Origin: Synchiropus splendidus
Lineage: Eukaryota; Chordata; Actinopteri; Syngnathiformes; Callionymidae
NCBI RefSeq assembly: GCF_027744825.2
Contig: NC_071342.1
Span: forward strand, 19,688,001 to 19,752,000
Reading direction: 5' to 3'
DNA: 64,000 nucleotides
The notes under the pieces were generated by a model, which did no database searches, was not told the DNA's origin, and worked only from the letters and a program-made list of their open reading frames with translations. A program made the position numbers and the translations under genes. Below, in pieces: positions 38,457 to 49,800 of this stretch. The first letter of the stretch is position 1. Each line of letters opens with the position of its first letter.

Positions 38457-40267
38457 TAAATAGTTTAATCTCATGCTGTGGCACTACTTCTATTCAGATT
38501 CTGAAGCAAATGGTTTTCACGGGGGAGAAAGAAGATTTCTCTCTCGTGATCACCGGCTCCTGGAAAAGTCTGCATAGCTTGGTGTTTTGTGTCACAGAGA
38601 ACCCCATCTCAACATCTAGCTGGGAAGTTAGCGGTAATATGGTACATAAACCACAATCCACAGAGACATGTCGCGACAGTTTGAAAAACTGGCAACAGCA
38701 CAGCATGCCTTCTCTACTTTGGCACCATCAAGACCATTGTGTGCATTGAAACGCTGATATTGCTTCTATAGATGAAGTCACCTGCCAAAACAGAGAAGGT
38801 GTTCTCAGACAAGGCCACTGTCTTTCATCACTCTCCAGTTGAAGCTCATGGTGCCACTTCTTGCAATCCAGGGGTGGACATGTCATACCAGTCCTCCCTA
38901 CTCACGTGATCTCAACCACAACAGACACCGAAGTAGATGGGCAGCATCATTTTTCAACCAAACACTGACCCAAAACCTTCATAAACTCTCTTCACCCAAC
39001 ATCCACCTTCCTTCTCTAAACTTTCAAGACCCTAAGACTCAACAACTCCGGCTTCCATTAACATCAGGCATGTTTCCTCTCATTTCAGTAGAGAAGTATT
39101 TTCGGAGCAGCCATCAAAGAGAACAAGTCCCATGTTCGATGGGCTTAATACAGTTTTAACTCTCTACTCATTACAGAGATAATTAATAGTTTAATTAACA
39201 CAAATTCTGACGGCTGCTGGAACACATTGCTGCTCATGAACGTTCAGTCATTCAGGTAACCAATACTTTCAATGTGAGACATCAGTGTGCAGTGGTCAGT
39301 CACCAAAGACTGGTCGAAGCAATGACTGACTGAGTGGTGGAAGTGACAAGTCCCTGGATGGTAGTGGATTTTGTAAAGCACAACAGAGTTCAAATGGCTC
39401 ATATCGGTGGTGCTGATGGTCAAGTCTTTGATAAATATGCCAGATCTGATTGCCAAGTGTGTTTCCAGAGGCAGACAGGTTTCCCAGTAAACTCTATGTT
39501 CACGGACCAGTCTTAAACTATGTGTAGCAGCATAGATCAAACAGACCTGACGTCAACTCCTAGCCACTTCTATTGGGACAAACCATGGCTATGCAGACAC
39601 TCTGGACTAATACAATTCACAGTGGGTCACAACCAGACCCATGACTATCAAGCTCTTAAAATTGTTTGTTAGCATTTGAACTCAATGAGTACAAACACAA
39701 GTCACTAACAGCTATAAGAGACAAACTGTTTAAGTTCAACATCTCAGAAAAGCAGTACCCAGATCTCCTGTACCGCTTTGGTCACCTTTGACAAATGGGC
39801 TATTCCAAGTCAACCGCAATTCAGTAAATAAAATAATGAATGAATTTGCACAACAGGCTAGCTTCCTGAGGCTAGCGCATGGCTATGTACAGTAGAACAC
39901 ACGACCACAGTTTTCTGCACATAGAGCTTGTTGATCCAACACATTTTCATGCACAACAAAAGCAGCGAGTTTGGTGGACGTTTATTGTTATTGACAGTGT
40001 TTGCGTATATAAACAACTAAACAAGGTTTGCTAAAGAGCACTGCAACGCTTTTCTGGAAAGTAACCACAGTCACGCGTCATGAATACTTCGTGGAATACG
40101 AACGAGCGGCTCCCCGAAACAAATAGTGAAGATTAAAGAGAAGATCAAAGGAGCGGCAGGAGAATTTGGAGTTGACAGAAGACAAATCGTCATACAATGA
40201 GTGGAGGCTTGAAGGAACATCGGCTGTTGTTCGAGCACGGAAACAATAGCAAGTCTCCCAGCATGGG
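38457..40267. other. intergenic DNA, no gene
   Basis: Nothing recognised. The 98-codon minus-strand frame at 39244-39540 and the 106-codon frame at 38839-39159 have no known domain. Confidence 0.4.
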
Positions 40268-40767
40268 CGAGGGCCAGCAGCAAAGCCCCTCTTCTCTCGC
40301 GCTCGCCTGACTTCCAGTTTACGACTCATCACAACACTTTACTGCAGCCAAATTTCATTTTCTCCTCGCAAATCCTATCGCACATTATCCTGTACATTGC
40401 ATTAGAGGCCTAATCTTTCCTTTCTCTTGCTGGGGAGAATAAAAGAGCGCCTCCGTGATTAACCCACTTTACAGCAATAAATAAACGCATCATCCAGTAA
40501 TGTACACCAGATTTAATTTGGAGGGGAAGAAAGGCCAGAGCGCTGGAATCACTGAAATGTAATGAAAAATAACACAATGGCCGCCTGAGGAATTAATTTG
40601 AATGCTCCGCCGTTTTTTCTCGCTGGATTGATTTTTTTCCTTTTCCTGTAGCCAACTGCATGACCCCCGCACCCCGAACTGTCTCTGCTGGTGTTAACTC
40701 TTCAAAACATGAACAAAAGGAGAGAAATTAAAGCTGTAAAACTCAAATCCTCCTGGTCATACGATGG
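40268..40767 (-). other. fam204a: probable 3' UTR and flank of fam204a
   Basis: It lies directly 3' of the fam204a stop codon on the minus strand. A possible polyadenylation signal ATTAAA (plus-strand TTTAAT at 40512-40517) is about 250 nt past the stop. Sequence at 40380-40680 is balanced and may also be conserved. The true transcript end cannot be set from sequence. Confidence 0.4.
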
Positions 40768-40819
40768 TCACATAAATCCCATGTTGCTTTTGGTTTCCCA
40801 GCGCTGTTTGGCCTCAAAC
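40768..40819 (-). CDS. fam204a: fam204a coding exon 7 (last)
   Basis: Acceptor GTTGCAG|GTTTGAGG. One base completes a glycine codon, then FEAKQRWETKSNMGFM and TGA. This C-terminus is nearly identical to that of mammalian FAM204A, which fixes the gene end. Confidence 0.93.
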
Positions 40820-43800
40820 CTGCAACAGCAGAAAGTCAAATCAGACTGAGAGCTACGAGACATTAGCACAGTTAAATGTGAGCCAGTCGCTTTCATACAT
40901 TGATCGTCCTCTACATTAAAGTCCCGTTCAACAAGTGCACCTTTTAACCAAGTCACTCTGTGGAATTTTAGTTGATTTATTGATCTATTTTTAGCATGAA
41001 AAACTCATGTTAGAGACGCTTATGATCTAGTTTGCCAACACAAACTAAATGAAAAAACAAAAACAAATGATCAAATTTTTGCTTTATTATCTCAGTTATT
41101 CTTGATTTCTTTTTAAACATCATTTTTAAATCGTTTTTGAAGCATCTGAAAAAAAAGTTTTTTAAGTTTTTTTAAAATGATTTAACAAAATAAGAAATAA
41201 AAAAACAACAAGAATAATCATCATGCCATGATTATTCTCGTTGTCCAAATATCTTGGTGGCTAAAGCTATAAACAGACTTGCCAAAAACACCGACAGTGT
41301 ATTAGATAAGTTTAATAAATGTCCTCCATCTTAGTATCTGACAGAGCAGACAGCAGAATGCAGACGAAATTTTTTGGACTGGCACAGTTTCCCGTCCTCA
41401 GTTGGAAGCAGAACACGGCAACCTCCATAGAGGGTAGTTGAATCCAAGTGGCCAGTGAGTTTGTATTTCATTGAGAAATGGGGTCACAGCAGGTCATCGA
41501 GACCGTTCGGAAATTATCAACTATTATTAATTGTGATTGATCGATTAATCGACTGGCCTCAAGTCTCAAAAGCAAGAATGTCCAAAGCCGTTTGTGGCCC
41601 TTGACTAGATTAGACTGCCTTTACTTCCTCCGGCCAGTAATCTATGTCATTAAATCTATTGTCTGTGACTCTTCAGCACAGTTAAAGAATGTAGTATTTA
41701 AGCTTTCAAACAAGATCTCAAAAGTCAATTGAAAACCCAACAAAGTTTGGCAAAGACCCAGAATACCACAAAGAGTTAGAACCTATGAGTGAGATAACAC
41801 TGAATATTACGGTCATGTATTAAACTTTGCTTGCTCTAAACTTGGAAAAAAAATGGAACAATGACGAGATAGTTTTCTGGTATTTTTCGCTTTTTTTTTT
41901 TTTTTTAATCAGCATTAATGGTTCCCAATAGCAACCAACATCAGCCCTGTTTCTTCGACTGATCGACAGTGTATGTCAGCACTCTCAAACTGATACACAA
42001 GGGTCACGGTGTCAGTTTTTCTCCCAACATAACAAGCACTTGTAGGTGAACCAACCAGGTGGCAGCTGAAACAAGCAGTACCAAACACAATCCACTGATT
42101 ACTCTCTCAGTACATGTGATTGGTGAAACTGTGTCCTACTGATGGATTCTTTTGTGGCTCAGTTTGAGACCACTGGTCTATGTGGTCATAAACGATAACA
42201 GATCCTGGTGTCACAGGTAAAGTATATTGCTGATTTTTTTTTAACTGTGGAAGTTGGTTGCTCACAGCACTTGCAGATCAAAGGAAGGAGAAAAACACTC
42301 AGTGAAGACATATCCTACCCCCACGCTATTTGTTTCTTCCTCTTCTTCGTGTTCCGTAACGCTTCTTCTGTCTGTTTATGTTTCACAAAGTCCCGACAAT
42401 CAGCAGCTTCTGCGATTTTCACGGCCAGCTGTCGGAAGAAGACGATTATTAAGGGATGAAAATATAAAACAACAGTTGAGAGTGATGAATAATACCATTT
42501 TAAAGCTGTTGCGTTTTTAAACCATTGTTTTTACAGTCTGTATTGTTCACAGCTTTATTCATGATTTTCACTTTTCCCTGCCAAATAAAGATTCCAGTTG
42601 TTTTTTTTCCCTCCGCACTGGTGTCAAGAAAAATTTTGGAATACTGCAGGCAGTCTCGGAAATCAGTCGTGAAGAGAATGACCGTGACTGCAAGAGGCAA
42701 ACATTCAAATCCCACAGAAGACATGTGCGTATTGTGAAGCAGAATAATCCCAATAACCCCGGTCACACAGCAGCGCAGGAAACAATGGCAGAAATCCTGC
42801 CTCCTCTGTCGCTCCTGAGATACGTTTATTATTCGAGCGAACTCTGATAAACAACTTGGAACCATTTCACCGAACCTTTTGGGTAATTCTCTGTCATATT
42901 CACAATAAGAGGGGAGGAAAGTCTTAAGGCGAAGAGGAACTGTGCCACCGCCGCGCCACTTGAAGAGGAAAAAAAAAAGACCTGCTGGAAAAAAAATGTT
43001 TCAATTATAATTAAGTGGGATGAAGTTTATTAGAAAGACTGAAACTAAAATATCTCCTAATGCATGCTGGGATTAAGCAGGTCAGAGCGAGCAGGCAGGA
43101 GAAATTAAACTCTAAAGGCTTTTTATCACCATATTTCAGGAACCAAGGGTGTAAAATGTTCTAATTTGGGATACATTAAAAGCCATAAAGGTCTTTCAAA
43201 AAGATTAATGGTACTTTGCTTGGATTTAAGATAAGGGCTCCGGCTGGCTGCGAGTGCCGGGCTGCGGCCGGGCCCTCGAGGCATTCATCTATACAGTCGC
43301 TGGGAGATTTGCAAGCGCGTCTGTATAACCTGCAGCGTACATTTTATGACAGCTCTTCGCTATTTTATAGGTTTTAAACTCCTCCAATCGCCTCTTCGAC
43401 TCCAGAAGGAAGTGAGAATGAGTGAGTGCTTTTACGTCTGCAAGAGATTCAGAAGGAGATAAACCTCAGGGGCTTCCTTCACTTTGCTGAAAACATGTTC
43501 TTATGGCGCCACAATTTGACAACAACACTTCAACCCACTTATCCGTGCAGGTACAAACACCCACTGTGCTGCTCTGTCACAACCCTGAGTGAATTGAAAC
43601 ACAAGTGTAGACAAATGTGTTTTTCTGTTTACAGTTGATCCCCTCATCACTCACTCTTGAGCTCCCATCATGCAGCTCAACCACACATTTACTCCAAATT
43701 CCATGAATTTAAACAGTTTGGAAGCTCTGATTTAACAAATTGGAAAATGAATTTCCTTTTCAACTTTTGGAGGCTTTCTTTTTTAGCATTCTGAGAAAAT

Positions 43801-46800
43801 AAATCATCAGTGATTGTTGACATGCCTAATCTCTGAAACACCGCGATTTGTCACATGTCAACATCCATCTTTGGTTTGCTTTAATCTACTACTAAGTCGA
43901 ACTTAAGTTTAAGTTAAGTGGTGAACAAAGCTGAATCAAATGATCAGTTCATGCACACCATCACAGGCTGCATTTGTCAATCACCATCCTGTGTTTAGTA
44001 CTGCAAATAGAGTTTCTGGCATAAAATGTGAACAAAAACAGTACTGAGCAGGGTTCACCCCAGTATGTTAGCAGCTTTTTTTTTTGTCAACATGTAGTGA
44101 AATATGACCCGCAATGCCAGTGCCAGTTTCAGGACTACGCCTTTTAAGGTAGACCTTAAGGTGGACCTACAATGATCTACAAAGTGCTCTGGGTTTGTCG
44201 TAAACAATGACCCCATCCAGAAAAATCCTGGGGAGAACCTTGCTTAAAAATAGACAAGATAAAAATAAGACGCAAAAAGTGAACTCACAACACATAAACT
44301 TGTTTCAACACAGGACCAAATGAAATTTAAGCATGAAGAAGTAAAATGGATTTAAAACACAACAGGTAAAATTAGAGATCGGCGATAAGGGCTAAGAGGG
44401 AAAAGAGTAAAATAAAAAAGTTGGTGTAAGTGGTCGTGCAGTTGCGTAGCTTCTCGCATCAATTGTACGTCTTGTGTGTTACAGTTGCAAAAATGATGAA
44501 GCCAACTAGTTGTTGAGCTGCTTCTCTCGCAGCAACAGTTCTACAGCACATGTCGACCAATGTCCAGCCACTCAAAACCAAAGCACTTTTTTTTATTAAA
44601 AAAGAAACGAAAAATACAGAAAAATACTTGCTTAAACCAACATCAAACAGAGGATTATGGACTGTTCCTGAGCCAGAGTGCAAATCTGAATCAATGGAGT
44701 CTGAGAGGGAGGAGCCAATGAATGAAACGTTTCCATACTTTCCTGATCAGGTTTGAGTTGAGCTACCTCAGCCATGCTGCCAAGAGAGTTTTGAACCATG
44801 ACAATGATCATTTTTACTGAGGCTTAATTCTAACAATTACAAATTTCCGTCAATAGCGAAATACTTTTTTTTTTCTCCCAGTGGAAAAAAATGAAATGAA
44901 TAAAAAGCCCACCGTTCTTCCCCTTTCTTTCAAATCCACATCCCAGCCATACTTAAGGAATTAAAGGTCTTTAATTTCCCCCGTTCTTCTTTTATCAGTG
45001 TAGTCTCCCGTTCCTGATTGTCTTTACTGGGGCTCAACGTTAATGTCACCCAGGTTACCTAGGAGACCGAACAGATCAAAGAGACAAAGACCCCTCAAAT
45101 GTCTGATTAATCAAGCCTGCAAACAGCTTATTTCTTTTAGCCTGCATGCAAGTATGAAAATGAGATTCCGAGAGCAGTACATTGTGCAGATTTGTTCATT
45201 CTTATCTGAACAAAGCCAGCGGCAGCTTATTTCATGGATCACTGGCACTGTCAGCGCTGCGGCGCCGAGCAGGTGACGGCTCCTCTTTCTGTGGCGAGAA
45301 CAAAATTAGCAAAAAGTCGCAGCAAATTAGCCCCTCATATTTCCAGTAATGTGACATTATTTTTCATTTACTTCTTTTTGATCCACTCCTCAGGATTCTC
45401 CTTTCTGTGCATCTCACATCAGAGGAACACAAAGCCGGAATAAAGACCAGGAACAAAAACCCTCCTGTCTCTTTGTTTACGCGTCTCCCAACAGCCTCTG
45501 CTGCACATATTAATAAACATTTACACGTCCTTCATGTAGATATGTGCCTGCCTCCTCTCTCCTGTGTGGCCTGTGCAGCTCTGCTCCCAATGCAGTTGAT
45601 TCAGTGGATTAATACTCTGACCTTTAGCACATCTGAATGCAAAAATGTGCACAATGCTGGCACCGCAGCAGCAGCAGCTTAAGGCCACGAGGAGGGTTAA
45701 GTCAATAGTAGCTTTAGCTGTTCATTCATGTTTGGGTCGTCATGGTGATTCAACTGCCCAAATTGGTCTAAAAAATGACAATGAAATCAACAGAAACTGA
45801 AGCAATTGAAGTATTTTGATTCAGTCATCAAATTGCTTCCTGTGTGAATACGAACTGATTCATTTTCTCCCAATTACTAAAGGTTGCGTTAGCAGAGCAA
45901 GAATTGACACCCAGACGTACCTCTCTCCAACACCCCCTCCAGCTCTTCTTGGGGAGACCCTCAGGAGACATAATCCCTCCAGCATGTCCTGGGTCTGCCC
46001 CCAGGCCTCCTCCTCCTCCTCCTACCTGGCCGGTTAGCACTACGTTTGTAAGATTAACACTCCGAGACTTCTAATTAACACCATGGGATCACGCGAATGA
46101 TCTTGCTGAAGAGATGTTGAACCCAAAAGGCGTTTGAACTCAAATGATGTGTTAAACAGAAAGCAGAAAGAATCACAAAATGAGAGCACAGAAACTCAAG
46201 TTGTGTCACCAGGTAACATGCTCTCAGCTCTGGTATGTGCACACAAGTGCATCACAAGAGAGGTTTCAAAAAGGGCTGATGGCAGAACAATTGTTCTTTT
46301 ATTTCAACGCCGTAACCATCATTATTAATCATAAATGTTTAGGATGCGACTGAAAATATCTGCACTTTTATTGCTTTACTAAAGAAATGTACCAACATGC
46401 ACATGAACACAATATTACACAGTAAAATTGTTAACCAAGAATTTGAATTTACTAAGAACTAACTGAATAAATGTGACATTATGGAGCGCAAAGACCAAGT
46501 GCATCTCAATCGAAACAATAGTGGAATATAGGAAATAATACTGTAGTAATGTCCCTCACATCTTCCGGGGACATTTTTGCATTAATTCCCAGCATTGTGT
46601 TGCACTGTTTAATGTGCAGCCTCAGCAAACAACACGGTCACAAAGATCAGCTGTGCAAGAGTCGACTTGCTTATGCATTCTCCACATTTGAGGAGATAAA
46701 TGCGAGCAAAATATCTGCAAATGTATCACCTATTTGCTGAGCTTCATCATAGCAGCCAAAATTGTGATGGCGATTAGAATTTGTGTGCAACCCCTGAGTT

Positions 46801-49800
46801 GAAATGGCACTTCACTGGTACAAAAAATGTGTTCTTATTAACCCTTTAGATGCCTAAGGCATGTTGACAAGAAAGTTTTGGAGTAAACAGAGTTTCAAAC
46901 CCACCCCCAGTAGTGAAGCCAAGGGCGGTTGTAGTTTTGCAGTAGGAGCAAAACACAATCCTGGTGAGTCCTGCAGAAACTCACTCCCATTCTGAAGAGA
47001 AATATTCACCCTTTGATGAAGATTGTACAGTGAAATAGAAAATGGCACCATGTTTCTGTGCATACTGACTGTTTGACATGACAGTCCACAAGCAGTACAT
47101 ACTGGTGGCAATTCATGGGCACAAACCGTGACACAGGTAACGTAAATGCTCGAAAAAAATGCACCAATGTAAACAGTAGCTCATACAACGTTTTGTCATT
47201 TTGATGTCATATCGATCATGCTCATCATAAGTCTGTGCACCAATACACTTGACTGAATAAAATATCAGCGATGAAGCGAGCTTGAATGGAACATTTGTAT
47301 CTTTCCACTTTTACAATGACACATTCATTCTGCAATAAACCCTTGAAGAAAACAAACCATTAACTTTTTAAATTGCTCATCTATGGGTCCAACACGCTGA
47401 AAAACTCCAGCTAAACAAAAGAAGAATTAAAAAGGTGATAAAAAAAAATGCATCCGTGTGGATAAAGTGCTAAAGCCCAGATTAACAATACGAAATAAAT
47501 GATGGCTTTTAGAAGGAAATGGCCTTAAACCCATTCATAAATTTCCAATCCAGGAAGCCTCTTCCAATTAAAAGGAGTGAGAGGTGGATTAACAAGGGCT
47601 ATATGGCTTTGCCTCGCTAAATCACCTCCCCGAGCTGCTCTGCTGCATTTGACGTGTAAACGATTAATGACCGGCCTAATTCCCTTATCACACCACCTTA
47701 ATGCCTAAATAATGTGGCCTTAGTCAACTTTGGCGAGCGGGGCCATATAAGAAAGGCATGAATATCAGATTAGGCAGCTCATGTGTTTTTTTCACTGCGT
47801 AATGTCTTGGAAATGAAGGATGTGGAAGCGGTGGGGGCAGTGGACGTCTTCTGGCAGCAAAGTCTCACTATCCCCGCAACATCAGGGGGGTCAGAAGATC
47901 AGGGGATCAGTCAACACCTCCCACTTCGCCTTAGAAAGAGAGCTCCATCGACTTGTGCATTAAGATTCTTAATAAATCCTGCATTAATGAGGCAATCCAG
48001 ATTCTGTGAGATTGTAGAAACTAGATGACATAAATGGCAGTTTAGTTTAGATTTATTTTCTGGATAATGTATCTTATGCTTATGTATCTTAGTCTTTTAT
48101 ATAATAAGAATTTAATCTTATTATAAAATGAGTGCTATTAAAGTTGATCAGCTATCACTATCCTTGTTACCTTTTCCCAACCGATAACAGAAGCTGTAAT
48201 ACCTTATATTAATCAGAGAGAGAAATATAAGCCTGGACAGTCAAACCTAAAAATGTTTTGGTGGCTGTCATACACACCAACCCCACTGCCTGGAGCGAGC
48301 CCATTTTTTATTCCCTTAACCGTGGTCAGCTATCCACCCAGATAGCACCTTGACATGTCAAAAATTTCACAAAAATTATTGTTCAAAAGTATAACAATAC
48401 AAACCTTCAAGAAATATCACTAATTCTCCTGTATAAATCCCCCCTATGGCCAGCGTGTAAGGGTGCTTTACAACTAAGAGTTCTGTCTCGAGACAAAGTT
48501 GTTTCGTCTCAGAAGTCCCAGATGTGAACACAAGCAAGTCGGGTTTTGGCCGCGGACCTGATCCCCGCTGGAGACCTGCACTTTGTCTCGTGAAACTCTC
48601 AGCAGGTGGTGAAAAAGCCATGGAAGAGGTCAACGTTAGTTTAGTTCTTGCCCTTGTGTACACAACGACCAACCAACCACAAACCCCCATCCTTGTTGTT
48701 GGTTGTTGCTCATCTTTCTTCATCACTTTGAATTATGTTTTTATTTTTCTGGAAAAACTTTTCCCTAAACCCATAATCCGACCATATTGCATCAATGTGC
48801 AGATATCTGACATGAATATTGAGATATTAAATGATGTCCATTTAGTTCAGCCCATCCTTTTCTATAATACTGACAATACAACTGTGAAAATAATTTGCAT
48901 CATCCCCAGGACATATCTGAAACACATCCCGGCAAGACGTTAGAATCTCTGAGAGAGAGGTCAACACAGAAAAAAACTCATTAGTATATGCGATTATGTT
49001 CTTATTGTCATTACAGAAGGAGAGCATATGCAGTAAATGGAGCGCTTTGGCTCAGCTCTTTCCTCAATACTGCAGTCAGATATTGAGTCTTCATGACTGA
49101 AGATGCTGAACAGACCTGTCCGTTGAGCTCACACTCTCCCAAGATAGTTGAACTCCTCCACCTGGGCAGGGATTGGCTGGACTGTCCACCTATTTCTGAT
49201 TGAGTGCGGTGAAAATCTCAGATTTGGACGCACCAATGCTCATCCCAGATGCTCCACAATCAGCTCTACTGTGGGAAGTCCGGACCTCTGTACTTCAGAT
49301 GTTACCCCTGCAACCGGGATAAGGAGTGGAAGATGGAAACGCTGTGATCTAGAAATGGCTTCTTTCCCCAGCTGCCTATCTCTTTTAATAGGACTTGTAT
49401 TGGTGGATGCAAGCAATAATAAAAAAGATACCGATTACACAAGAAAGTGTACACGCACGTGCTTCATATTCCCAAGCTGCACCCTGCGAAGATTATCAGT
49501 CTTCACGGAGCATCTCATAAGAGATTTCTGTAATCTGGCTGCCACTTTGACAAACAGAATTACATGGCAAGCAAAAAGACAGACACTCCAGGGAGGCCAG
49601 AGTAGAACAGCAATGCCTCCGTTTCCTCTTCTAGTAATCTGATGCTAGATACATGACATCCCATCTTTAGGGAGTCGACAGAAAAAAAAAGAAAAAAAAG
49701 AGGGAAAGTTCACTTGCTTTGTGCACATTTCATTATCTCGACTCTTCTGAAGAGGATAGGCTTATTAGCCAGCTTTGAACTCGCACTTACAATAATATGC

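Larger units (their letters stand above)
40820..42318 (-). other. fam204a: fam204a intron 6
   Basis: 1499 bp. It is AT-rich near 41040-41210 and holds the inverted repeat at 41205-41244 and the hAT MITE at 41977-42175. No other gene is seen. Confidence 0.85.

Noticed and set aside
1..40267. Possible exons of rab11fip2 or emx2
   Set aside because: Expected neighbours by synteny, but no C2-domain, Rab11-binding or homeodomain coding segment was recognised in any frame listed or read.
42208..42520. Plus-strand frames of 83 and 88 codons
   Set aside because: They are antisense shadows of fam204a exon 6 on the minus strand.
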